The notes below the pieces were generated by a model. The model searched no databases and had not been told where the DNA came from. It saw nothing but the letters and a program-made list of their open reading frames with translations. The position numbers and the translations under genes are program-made. Shown one piece after another: positions 9,140-16,494 of a stretch of 27,515 nucleotides of DNA (its first letter is position 1; each line of letters opens with the position of its first letter). The DNA comes from Acidobacteriota bacterium (lineage in GTDB: Bacteria; Acidobacteriota; Terriglobia; Terriglobales; Acidobacteriaceae): positions 1 through 27,515 of the forward strand of contig JAGWML010000007.1 in assembly GCA_028873155.1 (NCBI GenBank). The letters run 5' to 3'.

Positions 9140-9922
9140 ATGGCAATCCAGTTCCATCACAAACCCGGACTTGTGGTGTATCTGACGGCGGGCGATCCCA
9201 GCCTCGATGCCACGCGCGCCATCGCACTGGAAGCGATCGACGCAGGCACGGATGTGATCGAACTTGGCGTGCCCTTCAGTGACCCGCTTGCAGACGGTCC
9301 TGTGATTCAGCGCGCCAGTGAACGGGCTCTTGCACGCGGCACACGCCTGAGAGACGTGCTTGCGCTCGCACGCGAAATTCGCGCGGCGCGGCCGTCAGCC
9401 GGACTAGTCATCTTCAGCTATTTCAATCCGATTTTGCGCTACGGGCTTGCGCGCTTTGCAGACGACGCGGCGGCATCCGGTGCGGACGGCGTGCTCGTGA
9501 CCGACCTGATCGTAGAGGAAGCGCACGATTATCTGGCTCAGATGAATCGTGTGGGCCTTGCGCCCGTTTTTCTGGCCGCGCCCACAAGTCCCGACGTTCG
9601 CCTGCAGGCGATTGCGCAACACAGCAAAGGATTTGTCTACGCGATCTCTCGGACGGGCATCACGGGCAAGCAGGAGAGCCTGACCATTGATGCCGCAGCG
9701 CTAGTGGCCCGCATTCGGCGATGGACCCGGCTGCCAATTGCCGTAGGGTTTGGCATCTCCAGCGCGGAACACGTTGCCCAGGTGGGCGAGTTCGCGGATG
9801 CAGCGGTGATTGGCAGCGCGATTGTCGAGCTGATCGAGCGGTCAGACCCCGAGGCATCGCCCGGCGCGGTTGCGCGATTTATCAAGGGCCTGCGGCTGCA
9901 ACCAGCGGCACTGGCCCGTTAA
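9140..9922 (+). CDS. trpA: Tryptophan synthase alpha subunit
   Basis: 260 residues, with AGGAAA upstream of ATG 9140. TrpA cleaves indole-3-glycerol phosphate to indole and glyceraldehyde-3-phosphate and channels the indole to TrpB. The hallmark 'DVIELGVPFSDPLADGPVIQ' (38-57) includes the two catalytic acids, Glu41 and Asp52. 'GVLVTDL' (108-114), 'LAAPTSPDVR', 'FVYAISRTGITG' and 'AVGFGIS' complete the phosphate-binding barrel. The usual 'MTYYNPI' segment reads 'FSYFNPI', a small change. Adjacent to trpB as expected for complex partners. Confidence 0.97.
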   Translation: MAIQFHHKPGLVVYLTAGDPSLDATRAIALEAIDAGTDVIELGVPFSDPLADGPVIQRASERALARGTRLRDVLALAREIRAARPSAGLVIFSYFNPILRYGLARFADDAAASGADGVLVTDLIVEEAHDYLAQMNRVGLAPVFLAAPTSPDVRLQAIAQHSKGFVYAISRTGITGKQESLTIDAAALVARIRRWTRLPIAVGFGISSAEHVAQVGEFADAAVIGSAIVELIERSDPEASPGAVARFIKGLRLQPAALAR

Positions 9923-9938
9923 AGAAGCTACCGGTTGG

Positions 9939-9954
9939 GCGGCGCACGCGCCGC
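9939..9954. other. GC-rich hairpin in the trpA-chorismate mutase gap
   Basis: GCGGCG/CGCCGC forms a perfect 6-bp stem with a CACG loop, 17 bp after the trpA stop. No T-run follows on either strand, so it is not an intrinsic terminator. It could stabilise a 3' end or be incidental in GC-rich DNA. Confidence 0.3.
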
Positions 9955-10046
9955 ACAGATGCACTCAACTTTAGCTCCAATGCACACAGGAAGCCTCTGG
10001 GCGAGACCAGCCCGCGGCACTTCCCGGGTTGCAACACGAGGATGCG

Positions 10047-10388
10047 ATGACGCTGGAAGAACTGCGAAACAAGATCGATGAACTGGACCGCCAGCTCGTG
10101 GAACTGCTGAGCGAGCGGGCACGCGCGGCACAGATGATTGGGCACCTCAAGGTCGCCACTTCCCTGCCGGTGTATGAACCGGCGCGTGAAAAGGTGATCT
10201 ATGCCAACGTGCGCGCGGCCAACAAGGGCCCGCTGCCCGACATCGAACTGACGCACATCTACGAGCGCATTATCGACGTGATGCGGGCGCTGCAAAGGAA
10301 CGAGTTGGCATCAGAGAAACACGCCCGGGCGAAAGCACAGGGCCAAGGCACAGGCGCAGATGCGCCCGAGACAGGGAACAAGCAATGA
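10047..10388 (+). CDS. Chorismate mutase, AroQ type, monofunctional
   Basis: 113 residues from ATG 10047, with GAGG 5 nt upstream; an in-frame TTG at 10029 is less likely. The enzyme rearranges chorismate to prephenate, the branch point to Phe and Tyr. The all-helical AroQ active-site residues can be aligned to the E. coli P-protein domain: Arg7 ('LRNKID'), Arg24 ('LSERARAA'), Lys35 ('GHLK'), Arg47 and Glu48 ('EPAREK'), and Gln83 ('MRALQR'). The tail from about residue 90 is charged and Gln/Gly-rich, of no known function. The stop overlaps the DAHP synthase start by 4 bp. In several bacteria AroQ is fused to or complexes with this class of DAHP synthase, giving prephenate-sensitive feedback; a complex here is inference. 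Confidence 0.93.
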   Translation: MTLEELRNKIDELDRQLVELLSERARAAQMIGHLKVATSLPVYEPAREKVIYANVRAANKGPLPDIELTHIYERIIDVMRALQRNELASEKHARAKAQGQGTGADAPETGNKQ

Positions 10389-11401
10389 TCGTTGCAATGC
10401 AGGAACATGCGACCGAAGAACAGATTGATGCAGTCATCGAGGCCATGGTGGAGGCCGGCGTCGGTGTGCATCGGACGACTGGTGCGCTTCAGACCATCCT
10501 TGCAGGAGTGGGCCCCACAGCTTCGCTGGATCTGAGCAAGTTTGAGCTGCTTCCCGGTGTCGAACACGTGCACCGCATCAGTTCTCCTTACAAGCTGGCC
10601 GGGCGCGGATTTCGCCCGGAGGGCACCGTTGTTGAATTTCGCAACGGCGTGAAGATCGGCGGCAATCAGGTCATTGTGATGGCAGGGCCGTGCTCCATCG
10701 AGAACCGCGAACAGATCTTTGAGACGGCCCGGCGCGTCAAGGAATCGGGCGGCAGCTTTCTGCGCGGCGGCGCCTTCAAGCCCCGCTCTTCGCCCTACGC
10801 ATTCCAGGGACTCGGCATCCCAGGCCTCCAGTTGATGCGCGAAGCTGCAGAAGCGCACGGCCTGCTGGTCATCAGCGAGGTGATGGAGATCTCACAGATT
10901 GAGCCCATGCTTCCGCTGGTCGATTGCTTCCAGGTGGGCGCGCGCAACATGCAGAACTTCAACCTGCTGCGCGAGCTTGGGCAGGTTCGCAAGCCTGTGC
11001 TGCTGAAGCGCGGCATCGCCGCCACCATCGAAGAACTGCTGCTGTCAGCCGAGTACATTCTCTCTGGCGGCAACTACGACGTGATCCTTTGCGAGCGCGG
11101 CATCCGTACGTACGAAACGGCGACGCGCAACACGATGGACATTGCCGCAATTCCGGTGGTGAAGAAACTTTCCCATCTGCCCATCGTCGGCGATCCCTCG
11201 CACGGCACGGGACGGCGCGATATGGTTGCCCCCCTGGCCAAGGCCGCCGTTGCCGCCGGAGCAGACGGCATCCTCGTCGAAGTCCATCCCAACGCGGACA
11301 AGGCTGCGTCCGATGCGGCGCAGACTCTGTACATGGAACAGTTTGACGCTTTGATGAAAGAGATGCGGGTTGTTGCCACGGCAGTTGGACGCACCTTATA
11401 G
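10385..11401 (+). CDS. aroF: 3-deoxy-7-phosphoheptulonate (DAHP) synthase, type I-beta with N-terminal regulatory domain
   Basis: 338 residues. It condenses PEP and erythrose-4-phosphate, the first step of the shikimate pathway. The sequence closely parallels the Thermotoga maritima enzyme: a ferredoxin-like regulatory domain (about 1-75, ending 'SPYKLAGR') followed by the barrel. The metal ligands fall at Cys103 ('AGPCS'), His273 ('DPSHGTGRRD'), Glu299 ('VEVHP') and Asp310. Substrate-binding blocks are 'LRGGAFKPRSSPY' (126-138), 'QVGARNMQN' (183-191), 'LLKRG' and 'ILCERGIRT'. In the family the N-terminal domain mediates tyrosine feedback. The start ATG overlaps the chorismate mutase stop, so the two are translationally coupled. 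The symbol aroF is used generically; aroG is also used for this class. Confidence 0.95.
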   Translation: MIVAMQEHATEEQIDAVIEAMVEAGVGVHRTTGALQTILAGVGPTASLDLSKFELLPGVEHVHRISSPYKLAGRGFRPEGTVVEFRNGVKIGGNQVIVMAGPCSIENREQIFETARRVKESGGSFLRGGAFKPRSSPYAFQGLGIPGLQLMREAAEAHGLLVISEVMEISQIEPMLPLVDCFQVGARNMQNFNLLRELGQVRKPVLLKRGIAATIEELLLSAEYILSGGNYDVILCERGIRTYETATRNTMDIAAIPVVKKLSHLPIVGDPSHGTGRRDMVAPLAKAAVAAGADGILVEVHPNADKAASDAAQTLYMEQFDALMKEMRVVATAVGRTL

Positions 11402-11428
11402 GAAGCAAGAAAGAGTAAAAGCCTCCGG

Positions 11429-12289
11429 ATGATCGAGCGCATCGCCATTCTCGGCACGGGCCTGCTGGGCACATCCACAGGCCTGGCGTTGCGCGCCGCT
11501 GGATTCCAAGGCTCGATTGCTGGGTGGAACCGCAGCCCGGAGCAAGCCGAAACTGCTCTGCACATGGGCGCCATCGACACGGTCGCAGCCGATCCTCTCG
11601 AAATGGCGCGTTCGTGCCAGATCCTCGTGCTGGCGACTCCGGTGCTTGCGATTCTCGACTGGATGGAACAACTGGCTGGCGTGATGGAGCCGGATCAGGT
11701 GATCACCGACCTCGGGAGCACGAAGGCGAAGATTTCAACTGCGGCCGACCGTCATTTCAACCGCAAGGGGCGCGCGGCGTTTCTTCCCGGCCATCCCATG
11801 GCAGGCAAGGAGCGCGGCGGCGCATCGCTCGCAGAAGCCAACCTGTACAGAGATGCCGTTTGGCTGTTCACGGAGAACCCGGCATGGAAGCGCACCGAGG
11901 GCGCAAGTCAAATCATCGTAGAATGGCGCGCATGGGTCGAACGAATGGGTGCGAAGATTATCGACCTGGATGCAGAGCGGCATGACGAACTCGTCGCGTG
12001 GGTCAGTCACCTGCCTCAGTTCCTCTCGACCGCTTTGAGCGCGGTGCTCGAAGACCAGGTGGGAGAAGTCCCCGAGTTGAAGGATGTAGGTGGACGCGGC
12101 CTGCGCGAGATGACTCGCCTGGGCGCGAGCCCCTTTTCCATGTGGCGCGACATCGCCCACACGAATTCGGATGAAATTGCGAAGGCGCTGCTGATTCTTG
12201 AACAAAGACTAGCGCACTTGCGTGAAAATCTTCACACGCCGGAATTGCGCGATGAGTTTGAAAAGGCGAATCGGTTCCGTCGCACCTGA
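11429..12289 (+). CDS. tyrA: Prephenate (or arogenate) dehydrogenase
   Basis: 286 residues. TyrA oxidatively decarboxylates prephenate to 4-hydroxyphenylpyruvate (or arogenate to tyrosine). The Rossmann motif 'ILGTGLLGTSTGLALR' starts at residue 7. 'LATPV' (about 68-72), 'TDLGSTKAKI', 'FLPGHPMAGKERGG' and 'HDELVAWVSHLPQFLSTAL' (catalytic His region) are standard. There is no ACT domain or fused chorismate mutase, so the mutase function must come from the small gene upstream. The gap to DAHP synthase is 27 bp, so it probably ends the operon; the next gene is 4 bp away on the opposite strand. Substrate preference cannot be read from the sequence alone. The Shine-Dalgarno is weak. Confidence 0.95.
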   Translation: MIERIAILGTGLLGTSTGLALRAAGFQGSIAGWNRSPEQAETALHMGAIDTVAADPLEMARSCQILVLATPVLAILDWMEQLAGVMEPDQVITDLGSTKAKISTAADRHFNRKGRAAFLPGHPMAGKERGGASLAEANLYRDAVWLFTENPAWKRTEGASQIIVEWRAWVERMGAKIIDLDAERHDELVAWVSHLPQFLSTALSAVLEDQVGEVPELKDVGGRGLREMTRLGASPFSMWRDIAHTNSDEIAKALLILEQRLAHLRENLHTPELRDEFEKANRFRRT

Positions 12290-12293
12290 CGAC

Positions 12294-12761
12294 TCAGGCG
12301 GCGGGAGGAATCTCCTCAACGGTCGGATTCAGAGTGTGAAAACCCTCGCTCCGGGCCGCGTCCAGCAGAGGGCCGGACGTGGAAACAAAGATGATGTCCA
12401 CCCCTTCGAACATCTCTCGCGCCACCATGGCCGCGGCTAGCTGCACGGCGTCGATCCAGTGCACGTCTGAGCGGTCCAGCACTTGCCTCGCGGTATCCAG
12501 AACAGAAGGATTCAAAGGCTGCTGAACAACGCGCGCCGACTCGGTCCGCAGAATCTCCAGTGCCAGAGTCGCATCGGCGCTGCTGATCGAGTTGGATCGC
12601 TCGCGCCGGCGAATGCCGGCATAGATTTCCAGTGGCGTGGAGGCTGCAATCAGTTTGCGATTGTCTTCGAGCGATTCAATCAGGCGCATCATTGCGTCTG
12701 TCCCGGGTTCCTTCACAAAGAGCCGGAAGAATGCCGTCAACTCGAAAAAGTAGCAGCTCAC
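12294..12761 (-). CDS. PIN-domain protein with altered catalytic acids (VapC-like)
   Basis: 155 residues from GTG 12759-12761, overlapping the upstream gene's stop (GTGA). The fold signature is PIN/VapC: 'CYFFELTAFFRLFVKEPG' (3-20), 'ASTPLEIYAGIRRR' (40-53), 'DVHWIDAVQLAAA' (99-111) and 'IIFVSTSGPLLDAARSEGF' (123-141). PIN nucleases need three to four acidic residues. Glu45 and Asp104 are in place. The first Asp of the usual 'YLDTSAL' reads Glu7, and the fourth acid in 'FVSAD' is replaced (about Ser129). It may therefore be a weakened or inactive RNase, or one with shifted metal coordination. It is convergent with tyrA, with only 4 bp between the stops. Confidence 0.75.
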   Translation of the reverse strand: MSCYFFELTAFFRLFVKEPGTDAMMRLIESLEDNRKLIAASTPLEIYAGIRRRERSNSISSADATLALEILRTESARVVQQPLNPSVLDTARQVLDRSDVHWIDAVQLAAAMVAREMFEGVDIIFVSTSGPLLDAARSEGFHTLNPTVEEIPPAA

Positions 12762-13471
12762 AGCTTCCCCCGGGCTTCCTCGATTGTCTCCTCAATGCTG
12801 CCCTGCGAAGCAATCGGCTGGAAGCGATGGCCTTCATCAGGAACCGCGGACTCGGCGCGGTTCAGCCGGATGGTCGTCGTGGGATACGCCGGCGTCTTGG
12901 GGTTCGCAATCTTGCTCGTCAGCACGACGCCGCGCTGAATCGCTTCGGCGAGCACCACTTGCCTTGACTCCGCCGTGCGATTCCAGCGGAACTGCTTCCG
13001 TGGAAGGAACGAATCGCGGAACCATTTGAGCGCAATAAAAGCATGCCCACCTCGCTCCGCCTCGGACAACGCTGTGCACAGCTCTTTGATACGCGCGTCC
13101 ATATCGCCAGCCGTGGCGATATCCAGACTGCCTTCTCCACCGCCCGCATGTTCCTGAAACCCTCTGGTAGAACGAACAGCGCGATGGGTGGGCTCGCCTT
13201 CTTCAATTCGTTCAAAGTAGATGCGGATCTCGTCTTCTTCGGGATTCCATGAACTGGCGGATGCGGTCCGCCGCTTGCTCCTGCCGCTTTCGCCACAGAG
13301 CTCGACCACGGCCTCATAGCCATCGGGGGCCAGGAAATGCAGCGCACGAACCAGTCCAGGATCTTGAGAAAATGCAAGCTCGCCCAGCGCCTCTTCAATA
13401 ATCTCTTCCGCTTCAGGAATGCTTACGCCGCTCACATCCAAACTGCTCTGCACAGATCTAATTGATTTCAT
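12758..13471 (-). CDS. Hypothetical protein, partner of the PIN gene
   Basis: 237 residues from ATG 13471; GGAG lies 8 nt upstream. I do not recognise a family. The protein is rich in charged residues. A segment at about 145-200 has regular helices ('GGHAFIALKWFRDSFLPR', 'VVLAEAIQRGVVL') and ends in a conserved-looking 'KIANPKTPAYPTTTIRLNR'. No membrane helix or signal peptide is seen. Its stop overlaps the PIN start by 4 bp, the normal arrangement for antitoxin-toxin pairs. However, 237 residues is far longer than a typical VapB, and no ribbon-helix-helix or AbrB motif is obvious. An antitoxin or partner role is inference from position. Confidence 0.7.
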   Translation of the reverse strand: MKSIRSVQSSLDVSGVSIPEAEEIIEEALGELAFSQDPGLVRALHFLAPDGYEAVVELCGESGRSKRRTASASSWNPEEDEIRIYFERIEEGEPTHRAVRSTRGFQEHAGGGEGSLDIATAGDMDARIKELCTALSEAERGGHAFIALKWFRDSFLPRKQFRWNRTAESRQVVLAEAIQRGVVLTSKIANPKTPAYPTTTIRLNRAESAVPDEGHRFQPIASQGSIEETIEEARGKL

Positions 13472-13892
13472 GGTATTTTCTCCGCATCGAGCTATACGCT
13501 TCCGTGGCTGTATTCATGGCCGAGGCTTCAAATAATGTGCATCCTGTTATGCCTGCTGCAAGAGAAACAGCGAAGTGCAGCCTCCCAAACACGCATTCAA
13601 GGCGGAAAACCTGCTCTTTTCAATCCAGCAGGATCGGGACCAGAGGCCAGTCAGGGAAAACGGCCTTGCTCCCGTCAAGTTTAAACAGAACTCTCTCCAA
13701 CTAAGAATAGAAACGTATGCTGAACTGCCTCAATAGAACCGTCAAACTAGCCCCTAGTGTAAACGAAATTCGCCGCTGCTGGCTTGGGTGGGATACGATT
13801 CGACACCCGGCCGGGATCGGCCCGGGTTGCCCGGCAAGTGCGAAGCTGCCAGCCGCGCCGCAAGCGCTCTGTGAAATCCGTACAATAGGGGT
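13472..13892. other. Intergenic region between divergent genes; short inverted repeats only
   Basis: 421 bp between the PIN operon (minus) and the 860-aa protein (plus). It contains CCTGCT/AGCAGG (13610-13632, 11-nt loop), the palindrome CCCGGCCGGG (13806-13815) and GCCGGG/CCCGGC (13810-13835). Short open frames here lack ribosome sites and familiar motifs. It presumably holds both promoters, but only TACAAT at 13881 is worth naming. Confidence 0.5.
13881..13886 (+). promoter_or_regulatory. Possible -10 immediately before the 860-aa gene
   Basis: TACAAT differs from the -10 consensus at one base and lies 6 nt before ATG 13893. Transcription would start at or next to the ATG, giving a leaderless message. 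No clear -35 is seen. Confidence 0.3.
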
Positions 13893-16475
13893 ATGCGCCG
13901 CGGATTTACCCTCGCGTTCCTTTCGTTTACCCTGCTGTCCGGCCTGACCGCATTTTCACAGTCATTCGACCTGAATGGTCCCAAAATTGACGTGCGTGTG
14001 AAACGCGGCGAGGTTACGTTGCCCATCGGCGCGGTGCCGAATCTGCTTCCCGGCGATCGTATCTGGGTGCACCCCGACCTGCCGGAGAGCCAGTCGGCGC
14101 GGTATGTGCTGGTCGTTGCTTTTTTGCGCGGCGCCACCAATCCTCCTCCGCCCGCATGGTTCACGCGGGTGGAGACCTGGACGCGTCAAGCCCGGGAAGA
14201 AGGAGTCTTCGTCACGGTTCCGCAGGAGGCGCAGCAAGCCATCCTTTTTCTGGCGCCGGAGACCAGCGGTGATTTTTCAACTCTGCGCAACACCGTAAAG
14301 GGCAGACCCGGCACATTTGTCCGTGCAACCCAGGATCTACAATCGGCAAGCTGGGACAGGATGCGCCTCGATGCATTTCTCAATGAGGTCAAGGTCACAT
14401 CCCAGACCGATCCTAAATCGCTGAAGGAACGAGCCGAGACTTCTGCGCGGAGCCTGGGGATCAAAGTCAATCAGGATTGCTTTCTCAAACCGGAAGAACA
14501 GCAGGCCACCTGCCTCTCGCAACACACTGAAGGACTGGTGCTGGATGACGCGAGCACGCAGTCGCGCGTGGCCCAGATTGCCAACGGCTCGACGGCCGAC
14601 CTGATGAACCAGCTCAGCTATTCACAGGCCGCGGGCGCCGGCATGTACAGTCCCTACGTCGGCGCAATTGTCGACACGGTCAAGATTCTTTCGTCGGTTC
14701 ACACCGCCCACTACCAATACATTCCTGCGCTCGCTCTGCCCAAAGACGACACGCTCAATTTGCGCTTAAGCGTTCCCCCGTCGTTCCGCGACCCCAAATC
14801 CGTGGTGATTGTTGCGCTTCCGCCCATCGGCCCTGCGCAGATGCCGCCGCTACATCCCGTCGACCCGACTCAGCAATTCTGCGCGCAGAAGCCCGGCCTC
14901 GTCTTACCCGCTGATGGCGCACCGCTCGTTCTCGCCACGCAGATGGCATCTGACCTGAAGCTGCATGTCGAGTCATCGAGCGGCCCCATCGACGTGCCAG
15001 TGACCGCCGACGCAGCGCAGGGAGGCATGACTGTCCAGGCCATTCCGCATACCCTGCCGCCCGGCAACCTGACAGCCGTTGTACGTGGCAAGTGGGGCTT
15101 CGATCACTGGGAGGGACCCCGCTACAATCTGCACTCTGCCGAGCCGGGCAACTGGACGGTCGCGGCAGATGACCGGTCTGCCCTTGTTGTCGGACGCGCT
15201 GACACTCTGCATCTGCGGGGAGACAACACCCTGTGCGTGGAAAAAGTGGACCAGGTGTTGCCGGATGGCCGCACACAAGACCTTGCCTGGAAGTCGTCAC
15301 TGCCGGAGACACTGGAGATAAGTGTTCCTCTGAAGGATTCAGCCCCAGGCCCAATCACGCTTCAGGTGCGCCAGTATGGCCTCGATCATCCCGACAGCGT
15401 TCCCTTGCAGGCGTATGCTGAAGCGGCTTCTCTTGACCGCTTGTCCCTGAGCGCGGGAGACAACACTGCGCTTTTGACCGGGACGCGTCTTGACGAGGTC
15501 GCGCAGATTTCCCTCGACGGCATTCAGTGGAGTCCGGCTACCCTCAATCGCGTGGAGAACTCCGATCGTCTCACCGTCAACGCAGATCGCTCCACGACCG
15601 CTCTGGAACCCGGCAAGGCGTACACGGCCGCAGTCCGTCTCTTCGATGGCCGCACGCTCAGGGTTCCCGTCAATGTCGCTGTGCCGCGTCCGCAGATTGT
15701 TCTGCTCAGCAAGGGCTCACAGGATGACGCAGCCGGCGGCAATTCACCCGTTCAGTTGGCCAGTGCGGATGACCTGCCCGTCGATCGGCGGCTGGTCTTC
15801 TTTGTGCGCTCGCAGAGTCCATCTGCTTTCCCGCGGGATGAGAAGGTCGAACTCGCCGCCACGGATGGAAGCTTTCACACCGTGCTTTCACTCGCCGACG
15901 GGAGTCTGATGCTGGAAGACCAGAAGACCGCGCTCGGCGTCATCAAGCCATTCGCCCGCTTCGGCTCCTCTGCCTTCGGCCCCATCCGCATCCGGGCCAT
16001 CTCTGGCGATGGGGTCACCGGCGACTGGCTGCCGCTGGGCACGCTCGTCCGCCTGCCCACTTTCACCGATCTGCGCTGCCCGCGCGCGCTCTCCAAACCT
16101 TGCCTGTTGAGTGGCAACAACCTGTTCCTGGCCGCTTCTTTTGCTGCCACGCAGGATTCTCAAAACCCCACCGAGGTGCCGTACGACTTCACCGGCACCG
16201 AGATCAGCGTGCCCCACCCTGCCAATGGAAATCTCTACCTGCACTTGCGGGATGACGCTGGCACCACGCAAGTGCTCACCATGCAGGTTCTGCCTTTGAT
16301 TCCAGCAACGCCCATGCTTGCAGCCGGGCCAGGAGCATCGGGCGCAGAGGCCGCTAAAGAAGCTGCCCGGCCTGCAACGACAAGCTCAGCAGATCCGCCG
16401 GCGGCGCCTGCCCCGGCAAACGATGCTGCGGCAGCAAAGCCCACCGCGGCGCAACTTCAGCAAAGCAAGCCATAA
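13893..16475 (+). CDS. Secreted protein of unknown function (860 aa)
   Basis: I do not recognise a named family. The N-terminus is a good Sec signal peptide (hydrophobic about 6-19, likely cleavage AFS-QS near 22). The mature part starts with 'FDLNGPKIDVRVKRGEVTLP'. An alpha-helical section lies at about 130-250, with a Cys pair around 195-205 ('NQDCF', 'QATCL'). The rest reads as a string of beta-rich, probably Ig-like modules ('LHLRGDNTLCVEKVDQVLPDG', 'ISVPLKDSAPGPITLQVRQYG', 'LSLSAGDNTALLTGTRLDEV'). The C-terminal 55 residues are an Ala/Pro/Ser low-complexity tail. There is no membrane anchor. The start has AGGGG very close to the ATG. The YncE-like gene follows after 19 bp, so the two are probably co-transcribed and act outside the inner membrane. 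Confidence 0.85.
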   Translation: MRRGFTLAFLSFTLLSGLTAFSQSFDLNGPKIDVRVKRGEVTLPIGAVPNLLPGDRIWVHPDLPESQSARYVLVVAFLRGATNPPPPAWFTRVETWTRQAREEGVFVTVPQEAQQAILFLAPETSGDFSTLRNTVKGRPGTFVRATQDLQSASWDRMRLDAFLNEVKVTSQTDPKSLKERAETSARSLGIKVNQDCFLKPEEQQATCLSQHTEGLVLDDASTQSRVAQIANGSTADLMNQLSYSQAAGAGMYSPYVGAIVDTVKILSSVHTAHYQYIPALALPKDDTLNLRLSVPPSFRDPKSVVIVALPPIGPAQMPPLHPVDPTQQFCAQKPGLVLPADGAPLVLATQMASDLKLHVESSSGPIDVPVTADAAQGGMTVQAIPHTLPPGNLTAVVRGKWGFDHWEGPRYNLHSAEPGNWTVAADDRSALVVGRADTLHLRGDNTLCVEKVDQVLPDGRTQDLAWKSSLPETLEISVPLKDSAPGPITLQVRQYGLDHPDSVPLQAYAEAASLDRLSLSAGDNTALLTGTRLDEVAQISLDGIQWSPATLNRVENSDRLTVNADRSTTALEPGKAYTAAVRLFDGRTLRVPVNVAVPRPQIVLLSKGSQDDAAGGNSPVQLASADDLPVDRRLVFFVRSQSPSAFPRDEKVELAATDGSFHTVLSLADGSLMLEDQKTALGVIKPFARFGSSAFGPIRIRAISGDGVTGDWLPLGTLVRLPTFTDLRCPRALSKPCLLSGNNLFLAASFAATQDSQNPTEVPYDFTGTEISVPHPANGNLYLHLRDDAGTTQVLTMQVLPLIPATPMLAAGPGASGAEAAKEAARPATTSSADPPAAPAPANDAAAAKPTAAQLQQSKP

Positions 16476-16494
16476 GCGTGTAGCGGGGAACAGA

